From: Candidatus Izemoplasmatales bacterium
Lineage (GTDB): Bacteria > Bacillota_I > Bacilli_A > Izemoplasmatales > Hujiaoplasmataceae
Reading direction: 5' to 3'
Length of the DNA: 64,000 nucleotides
NCBI GenBank assembly: GCA_041649275.1
Contig: JBAZNL010000005.1
Location: 23,260 to 87,259 of the forward strand
Positions within the stretch are counted from its first letter, which is position 1. Each line of letters opens with the position of its first letter. The position numbers and the translations under genes were made by a program. This document shows positions 25,166 to 33,347 of this stretch, in pieces. The notes below the pieces were generated by a model. That model searched no databases. It saw nothing but the letters and a program-made list of their open reading frames with translations, and had not been told where the DNA came from.

Positions 25166-25614
25166 GGACGTTCCTCCAGATAGCGCCGGATCGCGGCGAG
25201 CTGCGACTGGTACCCCGAGCAGCGGCAGAGGTTTCCGACGAGCCATGTGCGGATCTCGTCGTCGGTCGCGTCCGGTTTCGTCGTCTTGAGCGCATACACT
25301 GCGAGCGCAAGCGAGGGATTGCAGTAGCCGCACTGGTCGGCGCCCTCCTCGCCGAAATGGCGGGCGAGGCGTTCTGCCTCGGCGGCGATGCCCTCGACGG
25401 TAGTCACCTTGCGGCCGTCGGCGCGGATCGACAGGAACGAACAGGACGGCACGGGACGGCCGTCGACGAGAACCGTGCAGACGCCGCATGAGGTGGAGTC
25501 GCAGCCGCGGCGGACCGAGAGCCAGCCGGCGTTGCGGAGCGTGTCGAGCAGGTAGTCGCCCGGTTCGACGTCGAACGGGCGGGACAGACCGTTGACTTCA
25601 ACGCGGATCAGCAT
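25162..25614 (-). CDS. Xanthine dehydrogenase-type 2Fe-2S subunit (set 2)
   Basis: 150 residues. First cluster: GCDSTSCGVCTVLVDG with a later Cys in VPSCSFL; second cluster: QCGYCNPSLALA and NLCRCSGYQSQ. It overlaps the molybdenum and FAD subunit genes by a few bases on both sides, as in set 1. Confidence 0.93.
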   Translation of the reverse strand: MLIRVEVNGLSRPFDVEPGDYLLDTLRNAGWLSVRRGCDSTSCGVCTVLVDGRPVPSCSFLSIRADGRKVTTVEGIAAEAERLARHFGEEGADQCGYCNPSLALAVYALKTTKPDATDDEIRTWLVGNLCRCSGYQSQLAAIRRYLEERP

Positions 25615-26407
25615 CGAAGGTCACCTCCTTCAGGGCGCGGAAGAGATGGTGTTTCGCGAGCATGCGCCGATACTCCTCGGAAGCGCGCCCGTTGGATCCG
25701 AAGTCGAGTTCGCCGAGGGCGTCGCCCACGGCCTTCTCGAGGTCGAAGACCGAAACGGGATGGATCTCGTTCAGCCGCTCGGCGGCCGCGGTCGCGAGCC
25801 TCGCGACGCCGGGGCGGGCGCCGACGGCGATCAGGTAGAGGCCGTTCACGTTCGTGACGGCGAGGTTGAGGATGGCGAAGTCGAGGCGGGTTCTGGCGAT
25901 CTTGACGAAAGCGCCGCGGCCGTTGCGCCGCGGGATCGAGACCGCCGTGAGGAGGTCGCGGAAATTCGTCTTCCGCGCGACGTACTCCGCGAGTTTCATC
26001 GGTTCGTGCTTCTGGAAGCGGAGCGTGGCGTCCATCGCGAGGAGCGCGGTCAGGAGGTCGGAGAAGGCGTAGCCGCCCATGACGGTGCCCCCGAGGGTGG
26101 CGACGTCCTGGACGTTGATCCCCATCACCCGGCGGCAGGTGGTGGAAAGCAGGCCGCCGTACATGCCGGAAAGGACCGGATCCTCGGCGACCGCGGAGAG
26201 CGTCGCGAGCGAGCCGATCTCCACCGTACGCTGGTCGGCGACGATCCGATCGAGGCCGAGGCCGTCGAGCAGGACGGCTGTCTGGATCTCCTTCAGGGTC
26301 AGCTTGATCCAGGCGCCGCCGCCGATCGGAACGGCGTTCTTGTCGGCGAGCAGGACCTTATAGGCTTCTTCGGCGGAAGCCGGTCTTACGACGTTCTCAA
26401 TCCGCAT
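25598..26407 (-). CDS. Xanthine dehydrogenase-type FAD-binding subunit (set 2)
   Basis: 269 residues from the ATG at 26407; the open frame reaches 26485 but the upstream part overlaps the MocA-like gene. FAD domain signatures are NAVPIGGGAWIKLTL and QDVATLGGTVMGGYAFSDLL. It lies just after the MocA-like gene (overlap of 11 bases) and before the other two subunits of set 2. Confidence 0.9.
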   Translation of the reverse strand: MRIENVVRPASAEEAYKVLLADKNAVPIGGGAWIKLTLKEIQTAVLLDGLGLDRIVADQRTVEIGSLATLSAVAEDPVLSGMYGGLLSTTCRRVMGINVQDVATLGGTVMGGYAFSDLLTALLAMDATLRFQKHEPMKLAEYVARKTNFRDLLTAVSIPRRNGRGAFVKIARTRLDFAILNLAVTNVNGLYLIAVGARPGVARLATAAAERLNEIHPVSVFDLEKAVGDALGELDFGSNGRASEEYRRMLAKHHLFRALKEVTFDADPR

Positions 26408-26975
26408 CAGGGTGTTCCCCTCCTTCGTTCGTGAGCTTGCGATAGTCGTCGAGCGAGTCGACGTCGATGAGGATGCCGGGATCATCGGTCGGAACGCTCG
26501 TGAAGCCTTCCCGGTCGCGGAAACCGCGGAGACCGTCGGGTCCGCGGTAGGCGAGCAGGGGCGTCCTGAGCCGCGCCGCGATGAAGATGGGGTGACCCGT
26601 CTTTCGGCGGTAGATCGGGACGCGGATATCGCCGGTCGCGGAAAGGATCTTTGCCACCGTCGACGGTTCGATCAGCGGCATGTCTCCCGGCAGGATCAGG
26701 ACGTCGCCGGTCGTGGCGCCGACGCCGCAGCGGACCGAGTCGAACATCCCGTTCTCGAAGAGCGGGTTGCGGACGAAGGTCGTCTTCGGGCGCCCGGCGA
26801 GGGCCTCGACGATGTCGTCGTGGAAGCGGCCGGTGACGACCACGATCGCGTCGCAGAAGGGCGAAAGGACGTCGACCGCGCGGGCGACGAGCGGCACGCC
26901 CCGGTAGGGTAGGGTCATCTTGTTCATGCCGGCGCGGCTCGAAAAGCCGCCGGCGAGGACGATTCCCTGAGCCAT
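26397..26975 (-). CDS. MocA-like molybdenum cofactor nucleotidyltransferase
   Basis: 192 residues of the MobA/MocA nucleotidyltransferase family. The NTP-binding start is GIVLAGGFSSRAGMNKMTLP, and LILPGDMPLIEP carries the metal-binding Asp. Such proteins attach CMP (MocA) to the molybdopterin cofactor of the xanthine dehydrogenase family. It is the first gene of the purine operon, directly behind the promoter and cre-like site, and so probably matures the two hydroxylases encoded after it. Confidence 0.85.
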   Translation of the reverse strand: MAQGIVLAGGFSSRAGMNKMTLPYRGVPLVARAVDVLSPFCDAIVVVTGRFHDDIVEALAGRPKTTFVRNPLFENGMFDSVRCGVGATTGDVLILPGDMPLIEPSTVAKILSATGDIRVPIYRRKTGHPIFIAARLRTPLLAYRGPDGLRGFRDREGFTSVPTDDPGILIDVDSLDDYRKLTNEGGEHPDAD

Positions 26976-26994
26976 CTTCGGCCCCTCCTTCCGT

Positions 26995-27008
26995 TACAAG
27001 CGCTTTCA
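26995..27008. promoter_or_regulatory. cre-like operator in the purine operon leader
   Basis: The minus strand reads TGAAAGCGCTTGTA, matching the CcpA consensus except for two positions near its right end, and it contains the palindrome AAGCGCTT. It lies between the promoter and the ribosome site (GGAAGGAGGGG) of the first gene, where a bound repressor would act as a roadblock. Confidence 0.55.
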
Positions 27009-27069
27009 TCCGAAGTGTAAAAAAAATAAGTGCGCGGCGTGACGGGCGGTGTCTCCCGATTTGAACGCT

Positions 27070-27098
27070 ATTATATCACCGACGCATTTATTTTTCTA
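27070..27098 (-). promoter_or_regulatory. Promoter of the purine fermentation operon
   Basis: TATAAT (27075-27070 on the minus strand) with a weak -35 TAGAAA at 17-bp spacing, in an AT-rich gap. The leader to the first gene is about 87 nt and holds a cre-like site and a T run (27018-27029 region). I see no purine riboswitch in it. Confidence 0.65.
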
Positions 27099-27156
27099 TA
27101 TCGTTTCGAATATTAACTGATCTTTTCGCGCCGCGCGTGCCGTGTGCACGACCCGG

Positions 27157-28089
27157 TCAGCGCTCGATCCGCGTTCCCGAACGGCCTTCGATCGCCTCGG
27201 CGGCCTTCTCGAGGGCGCAGATCACGGCGACGCGTCCGGCCTTCCCGGCGGCGAAGCGGACCGCCGCCTCGACCTTCGGCAGCATCGATCCCCTGGCGAA
27301 GTGCCCCTGGGCGATGAAGTCCTCGGCCTCGGTGATCGAGAGCCGGTCGAGGTCGATCTGGTCCGGCCGACCGTAGTTGAGCGAGACGCGCTCGACCGCG
27401 GTGAGGATGAAGAGCATGTCGGCGTCAAGCAGGTCGGCGAGCGTCTGGGAGGCGAAGTCCTTGTCGATGACGGCGGAGACGCCGAGATGGCCGGCGCCGT
27501 CCTTCACGACGGGGATCCCGCCGCCGCCGACGGCGACGACGACGTAGCCGGCGTCGACGAGGGTGCGGATCATCGGCAGTTCGACGACCGCGACGGGTTT
27601 CGGACTCGGAACGACGCGGCGATAGCCGCGCCCGGCGTCCTCCTTCATGACGTAGCCGCTCTGGGCGGCGAGCCGCTCGGCGGCTTCCTTCGAATAGAAG
27701 GCGCCGACCGGCTTGGTCGGATTGCGGAAGGCGGGGTCTGCGGGATCGACCTCGACCTGGGTGACGACGCTCACGGCCCGTTCGGCCATCCCGCGCTCCG
27801 CGAGTTCGCGGTTCAAGGCGTTCTGGAGGTGGTAGCCGATGTATCCCTGGCTCATCGCGCCGCATTCCGGAAAAGGCATCGGATGCGAAAGCGCCGAAGC
27901 CTTCGCGGCGGTCTCGAAGGCGAGGTTGATCATGCCGACCTGCGGGCCGTTGCCGTGGGTGACGACGACCTGATGGCCGCGCGCCACCAGTTCGGCGATC
28001 GGCTTGACGGTGGCCCTGACCAGTTCGGACTGTTCGGCGGCGTGGTTCCCGAGGGCGTTGCCCCCGAGGGCGATGACGATTCTCTTCAT
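27157..28089 (-). CDS. arcC: Carbamate kinase
   Basis: 310 residues, standard length. It makes ATP from carbamoyl phosphate and ADP, the energy-yielding end of purine fermentation when coupled to YgeW. Conserved stretches are IALGGNALGNHAAEQ, VVTHGNGPQVGMIN, AVGGGGIPVV and the C-terminal GSMLPKVEAAVRFA. It has its own promoter and stands immediately upstream of the purine operon, in the same direction. No arginine deiminase genes are present, which supports its role with YgeW. Confidence 0.95.
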   Translation of the reverse strand: MKRIVIALGGNALGNHAAEQSELVRATVKPIAELVARGHQVVVTHGNGPQVGMINLAFETAAKASALSHPMPFPECGAMSQGYIGYHLQNALNRELAERGMAERAVSVVTQVEVDPADPAFRNPTKPVGAFYSKEAAERLAAQSGYVMKEDAGRGYRRVVPSPKPVAVVELPMIRTLVDAGYVVVAVGGGGIPVVKDGAGHLGVSAVIDKDFASQTLADLLDADMLFILTAVERVSLNYGRPDQIDLDRLSITEAEDFIAQGHFARGSMLPKVEAAVRFAAGKAGRVAVICALEKAAEAIEGRSGTRIER

Positions 28090-28125
28090 GGTTTCTCCCG
28101 GCGTCCGCTGACCGCGGAGCGCTCC

Positions 28126-28154
28126 ATTATATCACGTGCGTTACCCGATTACAA
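28126..28154 (-). promoter_or_regulatory. Promoter of carbamate kinase
   Basis: TATAAT (28131-28126, minus strand) with TTGTAA (28154-28149) at a 17-bp spacing. The -35 overlaps the stop of the upstream GyrI-like gene. Confidence 0.6.
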
Positions 28155-28613
28155 CCGTTCGATGGGGAACAGAAGCCACATCCGTTCCTTCAGGTACATC
28201 TCCTGGATGGCGCCGACGAGATTCCACCCCTGCTCGGCGAAGACGACCCCGAGCGTGTGGCGGTAGACGTCGGCGTAGGTCTCGATCGTCGCCGGAACGC
28301 GGACGTAGACGAACCCGGGAACGCGCCAGACGGCGAACCCGAGCGCGTCCATGTACCGGTCCGACTCGACCCCGACCATGTAGCGGCCGTCCTCGCCCCA
28401 GGGCTGGAACTCCTGGGCGAGGTCGGTCATCGCGCCCCAGACGTGGATCCGGCCGCGGGCGTCGGGGCGCGCGAGCGTCTCGAGTTTCCCGAAGCCGGCG
28501 TTGAATTCCTCCCACAGCGGCGGGATCCATTCGCTGGCTTCCCCGGCCGGCCCCTGGCCGTCGCAGCCGACGAGGAAGAAAGCCTCTTTCACGAACAGGT
28601 CGTATGCGCCCAT
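28149..28613 (-). CDS. GyrI-like/effector-binding domain protein
   Basis: 154 residues. The sequence resembles the stand-alone GyrI-like (AraC effector-binding) domain, with WIPPLWEEFN near the N-terminus, a central VGVESD, and PGFVYVRVPA near residue 100, ending in a beta-rich WLLFPI. These bind small hydrophobic ligands; the role here is unknown. It is separated from the GNAT gene by about 50 bases and reads toward carbamate kinase. Confidence 0.65.
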   Translation of the reverse strand: MGAYDLFVKEAFFLVGCDGQGPAGEASEWIPPLWEEFNAGFGKLETLARPDARGRIHVWGAMTDLAQEFQPWGEDGRYMVGVESDRYMDALGFAVWRVPGFVYVRVPATIETYADVYRHTLGVVFAEQGWNLVGAIQEMYLKERMWLLFPIERL

Positions 28614-28664
28614 GCATTCCTCCGCGGCTCCATCGCCGCCCGGTCCGTTCCGTCTTGTCCTTGC

Positions 28665-29222
28665 CTAATGTTCGTTCAGACGCATCGCGCGGCGGACCGC
28701 CTCGAAGGCGGTTCGCGAAAGTTCGTAGTCGACGCTCGTGCGCTTGCGTCCGCGCTGGTCGGTCCAGCAGTCCTTGTTCACGGCGAGTTTCCGAAACCCA
28801 AGCTTTTCGTAGACGTGCTGGGCGCGGACGTTCTCGATCATCGTGTCGAGCACGATCTTCTCCAGGTCACGCTGGTCGAACAGGTACTCGATCAGGACCA
28901 CGAGCGCCTGCGGCCCGATGCCCATGCCGTGGTATGAGAAGTCGCAGATCTTGACGCCGATCTCGGCGACCTTCGCCTCGATCCGGTAGTTCATCTCGCC
29001 GATCGGCACGCCGCCGAATTCGATCATGAGGCGCCTCCTGAGAGGTTGGATCAGGGCCGACTCGGCGCGAAGTTCGGCGGCGAGTTCGAGCGGATCCTTG
29101 CGGATTCCGTCGGGATAGCCGGCGTGTTCCATGACCTTGCCGTTGGCCCACCAGGAGGAAAGCAGATGGGCGTCCATTTCATTCGCGTCGCGGACGACCA
29201 CGACGCCGCTTCTCAGCCGCAT
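28665..29222 (-). CDS. GNAT family N-acetyltransferase
   Basis: 185 residues from the ATG at 29222 (AGGAGGAAT just upstream). A GNAT fold is indicated by the acetyl-CoA motif region GMGIGPQALVVLIEYLF and by the following ENVRAQHVYEKLGFRK, typical of RimJ/RimL-like and aminoglycoside-type acetyltransferases. The substrate cannot be read from the sequence. Confidence 0.8.
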   Translation of the reverse strand: MRLRSGVVVVRDANEMDAHLLSSWWANGKVMEHAGYPDGIRKDPLELAAELRAESALIQPLRRRLMIEFGGVPIGEMNYRIEAKVAEIGVKICDFSYHGMGIGPQALVVLIEYLFDQRDLEKIVLDTMIENVRAQHVYEKLGFRKLAVNKDCWTDQRGRKRTSVDYELSRTAFEAVRRAMRLNEH

Positions 29223-29306
29223 AGGGGGATTCCTCCTTCCGGACGCGCGGATCGGGGGATGCGGGCGCGTCGAATGATGGTAGAATAGGACGAGGGGGCG
29301 AGATCG

Positions 29307-30035
29307 ATGAGGTCGTTTGAGGACATCAAGGATCGGATCGAAAGCGACGGGTGGAAGCCGGAAAGCATCGGCACGCTGTCCGAGCAGACCGCCCACCGCG
29401 CCATCAAGTACTGGATCAGCCCCGACCCGACGACCCACGAGGTCCGCCTCGGGGGACGGATCGCGGACGTCTTCGCGGACGGTCGCGTCTACGAGGTCCA
29501 GACGCGGTCGTTCTTCTCGATCAGAACCAAGGTCGAGGCCCTCCTCCGGGAGTACCCGGTGACGGTCGTCTATCCCGTCGTCCGCCGCCGAACGATCCAT
29601 ACGATCGGCGCCGACGGCGTCCTCGGGAAGGGGCGGATCTCGCCGAAGCGGCACGATCCGTCGCGGATCCTCGCGGAACTGCACGGATTCGCCGGCCTCG
29701 TCGGACATCCCGGTCTCGACTTCATGACGGTCGCCTTCGACGCCGCCGAATATCGCGTCGCATCGAATCGGGACGCGCGGTCTCCGCGCGGCCGGGTCGA
29801 CCTCTATCCGCGGGGGATCCCGGAGGTCGGTCGATACGCGGGTCCCGCGGACTTCGCGGCGCTGTTGCCGCCCCTTCCGGATCCGTTCACGGTCAAGGAC
29901 CTCGGGAAGGCGCTTCGGATGAGCGTGACCGACGCCGGCAGGACCGCCCTCTTCCTTCGGGAGGCGGGGATCGCCGAACTGGTCGGCAGGCAGGGCAGGG
30001 CATTTTTATACCGTATCGTCGCCGTCACTTTGTGA
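29307..30035 (+). CDS. Conserved hypothetical protein, possible nuclease-like fold
   Basis: 242 residues. It resembles a family of uncharacterised Bacillota proteins whose N-terminal half has LSEQTAHRAIKYWI, then an acidic residue in GGRIADVF followed by EVQTRSF and VTVVYPV. The D...ExQ spacing recalls restriction-endonuclease-like folds, but this is inference. The C-terminal ~60 residues (FTVKDLGKALRMSVTDAGRT) look like a winged helix. It converges on and overlaps the SIS gene by 11 bases. Confidence 0.6.
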   Translation: MRSFEDIKDRIESDGWKPESIGTLSEQTAHRAIKYWISPDPTTHEVRLGGRIADVFADGRVYEVQTRSFFSIRTKVEALLREYPVTVVYPVVRRRTIHTIGADGVLGKGRISPKRHDPSRILAELHGFAGLVGHPGLDFMTVAFDAAEYRVASNRDARSPRGRVDLYPRGIPEVGRYAGPADFAALLPPLPDPFTVKDLGKALRMSVTDAGRTALFLREAGIAELVGRQGRAFLYRIVAVTL

Positions 30036-30048
30036 CGGTGACTTTTTT
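30022..30048 (+). terminator. Terminator containing both stop codons of converging genes
   Basis: CCGTCAC, a 3-nt TTT loop and GTGACGG, followed on the plus strand by TGACTTTTTT. The stop of the plus-strand gene (30033-30035) and of the minus-strand SIS gene (30025-30027) both lie within the hairpin. Confidence 0.65.
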
Positions 30049-31056
30049 CAATCCGCGGGGGGCGTCGGGATTCTGCCGCCGCGCGGCCGACAGCCGGCAG
30101 GCGAACAGTTGCACCGCCGCCGCGAGCGCGAAGGGCGCGACCGTCTCCGGAGCCCTTGGAAGCAGGACGCGGTCGTCGAGGCAAAATCCGGGATCGTCGG
30201 TGAAGACCAGGACGCGGGCGCCGAGCGCACGCAGATCGCGAAGCATCGCGTCAGCGTCCGGCATCGTGACGCCGGAAGGCGCGAGCAGGATGAAGACGGC
30301 GTCCTTTTCGGCGAGCGCGAAGGGACCGTGGCGGAAGTCGGGAAGCGAGTAGGAATGGGCGAGCACATAGCACGACTCCTGGAGCTTGAGGGCGAGTTCG
30401 TGGGCGATCGCGAGATGGTAGCCGCGCGCCAGGACGAAACAGGACCGCATGTCCGCGAGGCCTTGCGCGAAGGCGTCGATCGGGGCGGTCTGCGCGAGCG
30501 TCCGGGCAAAGAGGGCGGGGGCCGTCGCGAGCTCCTCCTCGAGGACGTGATCGTCCGCGAGGATCGCGGTCAGGATTCCGAGCGCAAGCAGTTCGGCGGT
30601 GAAGGTCTTGGTCGCGGCGACGCTTTCCTCGACGCCGACGGCGAGGTCGACCGCATATCCCGCGGCGCGGGCGACGGGCGATCCAGGAACGTTCGTGAGC
30701 GCGATCGTGACGGCGCCCTGGCGGGTCGCGGCGGACAGGACGGCGGCGACATCCTCCGCCTGACCGGACTGGCTCGCGCCGACGACGAGTTTGTCGGCGA
30801 AGTCGGGTTCGCGGCCGTAGAGGGTCGTCGCCGACGGGGCGGCGAAGGCGACGGGAAGTCCGGCGCGGGTCTCGATCAGGTACTTGAAGTAGACGCCGGC
30901 GTTGTCGGAGGATCCGCGTCCGGCGAAGACGACGGCGCGGACGCCGCGGCGGCGAACCTCGGCGGCGGCGGGGGCGAGGGCGGCGCGGTACGCCGCGAAG
31001 GCGCGTCTCAGCCTGTCCGGGGTTTCCTCGATTTCCAGTTCCATGCGGGTTTTCAT
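30025..31056 (-). CDS. Double-SIS-domain sugar isomerase/deaminase (GlmS C-terminal-like)
   Basis: 343 residues from the ATG at 31056 (GAGGTGG upstream). Two SIS domains: the first around FAGRGSSDNAGVYFKYLIE and GASQSGQAEDVAAVL, the second around ARGYHLAIAHELALKLQESC and DFRHGPFALAEKDA. The family includes aminosugar-phosphate isomerases and deaminases such as AgaS and the GlmS isomerase domain; no glutaminase domain is present. The substrate is not clear, and neighbours do not help. Confidence 0.85.
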   Translation of the reverse strand: MKTRMELEIEETPDRLRRAFAAYRAALAPAAAEVRRRGVRAVVFAGRGSSDNAGVYFKYLIETRAGLPVAFAAPSATTLYGREPDFADKLVVGASQSGQAEDVAAVLSAATRQGAVTIALTNVPGSPVARAAGYAVDLAVGVEESVAATKTFTAELLALGILTAILADDHVLEEELATAPALFARTLAQTAPIDAFAQGLADMRSCFVLARGYHLAIAHELALKLQESCYVLAHSYSLPDFRHGPFALAEKDAVFILLAPSGVTMPDADAMLRDLRALGARVLVFTDDPGFCLDDRVLLPRAPETVAPFALAAAVQLFACRLSAARRQNPDAPRGLKKVTVTK

Positions 31057-31182
31057 CGGAGTCCACCTCGGGCGCATCTGCATATCTTTATTGTATCTTC
31101 AAGGGCGCCGGAAATCAACAACACCGGCGCGACGAACCGCCGTCGACCGTCGATTTTCGCATCCTCGGACGGCGAAACGTGG

Positions 31183-31188
31183 TACAAT
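31183..31188 (+). promoter_or_regulatory. Extended -10 promoter of the YwaF-like gene
   Basis: TGGTACAATGG provides an extended -10 (TACAAT at 31183-31188), about 48 bases before the ATG. No good -35 is seen. Confidence 0.5.
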
Positions 31189-31235
31189 GGTGTCAAAATG
31201 CGGATCGCCGCGGCGATCCTTTCCGGGAGGCTTCC

Positions 31236-31991
31236 ATGTTCTCGACCCTGCATCTTCTCATCCTCGCCATCTGTGCCGTCATGATCGTCGCCGTCGTCGT
31301 CTATTCCGTGAAGAAGCGCGTACCCGTCCGGTCGATGCTCACGTTCATGGTCGGCGTCACGATCTACGGCGAACTGATGAAGGTGTTCTCCCGGATCGAC
31401 GTCGCCGGCGGCGCAGCGCTTCTCTCCGTCGAATTCTTGCCTCTCCATCTCTGCTCGATCCAGATCTTCGCGATCTGGTATCTGCGCTTCTTCAACAAAT
31501 CCGCCGAACGCGAGAAGACGCTTCTCGCCTTCATGTACCCGACGATGCTCGTGGGCGGCCTCGCCGCCCTCCTGATCGCGACCGTCAATCCGATCTCCTT
31601 CGCCAATCCCGAGATCTTCGAGTACTTCGTCTATCACGCGATGGTCGTCGCCTTCGGCCTCTACATCGCGCTTTCGAAGCAGGTCGATTTCACCTGGCGC
31701 CGGCTTGGCAAGACGATGGTCCTGCTTCTGATCCTGTTCTTCTTCTCGATCTACACGAACTCGATGTTCTCCACCGGCGGCGTCGCCACGAACTTTTTCT
31801 ATTCCGCCCAGCCGCCGATGCCGGGCCTGCCCTATCTGAACTTCTCCTTTTTCGGACGGACCCTCGCAGACGAGAAGCTCGGCTGGATCTGGTATCTCGC
31901 GAAGATGTGCTTCCTCGGACTCGTCGCGATGCTCGCCTGCTACGCGCCGTTTCTGATTCGTCGAGGAACGACGAGACGGACGAACGCCTGA
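31236..31991 (+). CDS. YwaF/TMEM164-like integral membrane protein
   Basis: 251 residues from the ATG at 31236 (GGGAGG five bases upstream; the ORF extends further but overlaps the promoter). Six or seven hydrophobic segments. The motif EFLPLHLCSIQIF around residue 67 is characteristic of the YwaF (TIGR02206) family, whose eukaryotic relative is TMEM164. The family has been linked to acyltransferase activity in animals, but the role in bacteria is not established. A monocistronic unit ending in a strong terminator. Confidence 0.75.
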   Translation: MFSTLHLLILAICAVMIVAVVVYSVKKRVPVRSMLTFMVGVTIYGELMKVFSRIDVAGGAALLSVEFLPLHLCSIQIFAIWYLRFFNKSAEREKTLLAFMYPTMLVGGLAALLIATVNPISFANPEIFEYFVYHAMVVAFGLYIALSKQVDFTWRRLGKTMVLLLILFFFSIYTNSMFSTGGVATNFFYSAQPPMPGLPYLNFSFFGRTLADEKLGWIWYLAKMCFLGLVAMLACYAPFLIRRGTTRRTNA

Positions 31992-32008
31992 ACCTCCTTG
32001 AAGATGAT

Positions 32009-32040
32009 AAAAAAACGTCGGACGCATCCGACGTTTTTTT
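32009..32040. terminator. Bidirectional terminator
   Basis: ACGTCGGA/TCCGACGT with a CGCA loop and flanking A and T runs, between the converging YwaF-like and MFS genes. Confidence 0.9.
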
Positions 32041-32042
32041 CG

Positions 32043-33347
32043 TCATTGGGAGTCGCTTGCGAGCGGCGGTTCGACCTTGTCCCGCCGGAGCATGAACCAA
32101 AGCGGCACGAGGGTGAGGACGCAGACGATCGCGGCGGCGAGGAAGATCGCCGGTGTCGGGAGGTCCTTGACGACGCCGAACTCGACGAAGGTCTCGCCGT
32201 TCCCGCGGATCACGCTCGAACCGATGAACGGCCCGACGATCATCGGGATCAGAACGAAGAAGATCATGCGAATTCCCTGAAACCGCCCGGCCTTCCCGAG
32301 CGGGGTGCGGTCGCGCATCTTCGCGTTCAGGACGCCGGTGAAGACGAGGTTTCCCGACATCATCACGAACCCGGCGATCCCGACGAAGAGCGGGTCGCGG
32401 GCGATCCAGAGCAGGACGAGACCGACCGCCATGACCGAAAGCGAAGGAAGGAAGTAGCGGTTGATCGTCGCGGCCGACACCTTCCGCGTGACGAGGATGC
32501 CCGCGATCGAGGCCGCCAGAATCACCGCGCCGAGGAGGATCGCATAGGCCTCGACGTCGAGATATTCGACGATGTAGATGATGAAGTAGGGCATGTAGAC
32601 CTGGCCGGCGGTCGTGAAGACCGCGAGCGTCAGAAGGATCAGGTAGAGGGTCGGATTGGCCTTCACCGTCGACGGCAGGAAGCCGTGCGCGACGGTGCGC
32701 CAGTAGTGGCCTTCCGACGGTTTCGCCCGGTCTTCCCTGATCAGGAAGAAGCCGGCCACGCCGCCGGCGGAGACGAGACCGCCGAGGACGAGGAAGAACG
32801 TCGACCAGTCGCCGGACGCGGCGAAGCCGTCGAATCCGCCGAAGATCAGGAGGAGGGCCGTGAGCGGCAGGATCGCGAGGATCCCGTCGACCTTCCCGCG
32901 GACGTCGGGGGTCGTGACGTCGGTGACCCAGGCGTTGAAGGCGCCGTCGTTCGCGGTCGACCCGAAGAAGGTCATCACGCAGTCCATCGCGATCACGACC
33001 GCAGCCGCGATCAGGGTCGCGTCGCCGTTCGGGAAGAGTTCCGCGGCGGCGTCGGTCGAGATGAAGGCGAAGGCCATCGTCGACAGACCCCAGAGGACGT
33101 AGCCGAAGGAGATGAAGGCCTTGCGACGGCCGACGCGGTCGGAGAGCGCGCCCATCACGATCGTCGTGAGGGTCGCGGTCGCGGCGCTCGCCGCCACCAT
33201 CCAGGCGATGTGGCGCGCGTCGCCGGAGATCGTGTCGTACAGGAACTTGTTGAAATACATGTTCTCGATGACCCATGCGATCTGACCGAACAGGCCGAAC
33301 AGCAGAAGGGTCGACCAGATGCGGACGCCGAGCTTGTTCTTCTTCAT
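32043..33347 (-). CDS. Major facilitator superfamily transporter
   Basis: 434 residues, about 12 hydrophobic segments. The loop 2-3 motif GALSDRVGRRKAF is typical of MFS carriers. Its start overlaps the end of the GH127 gene by four bases, so the two are coexpressed and it may import the sugar or oligosaccharide that GH127 works on. The exact substrate is not known. Confidence 0.85.
   Translation of the reverse strand: MKKNKLGVRIWSTLLLFGLFGQIAWVIENMYFNKFLYDTISGDARHIAWMVAASAATATLTTIVMGALSDRVGRRKAFISFGYVLWGLSTMAFAFISTDAAAELFPNGDATLIAAAVVIAMDCVMTFFGSTANDGAFNAWVTDVTTPDVRGKVDGILAILPLTALLLIFGGFDGFAASGDWSTFFLVLGGLVSAGGVAGFFLIREDRAKPSEGHYWRTVAHGFLPSTVKANPTLYLILLTLAVFTTAGQVYMPYFIIYIVEYLDVEAYAILLGAVILAASIAGILVTRKVSAATINRYFLPSLSVMAVGLVLLWIARDPLFVGIAGFVMMSGNLVFTGVLNAKMRDRTPLGKAGRFQGIRMIFFVLIPMIVGPFIGSSVIRGNGETFVEFGVVKDLPTPAIFLAAAIVCVLTLVPLWFMLRRDKVEPPLASDSQ

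Noticed and set aside
27009..27062. Purine riboswitch in the leader of the purine operon
   Set aside because: The leader is only about 87 nt and lacks the conserved purine aptamer loops; only a cre-like site and a T run are visible.
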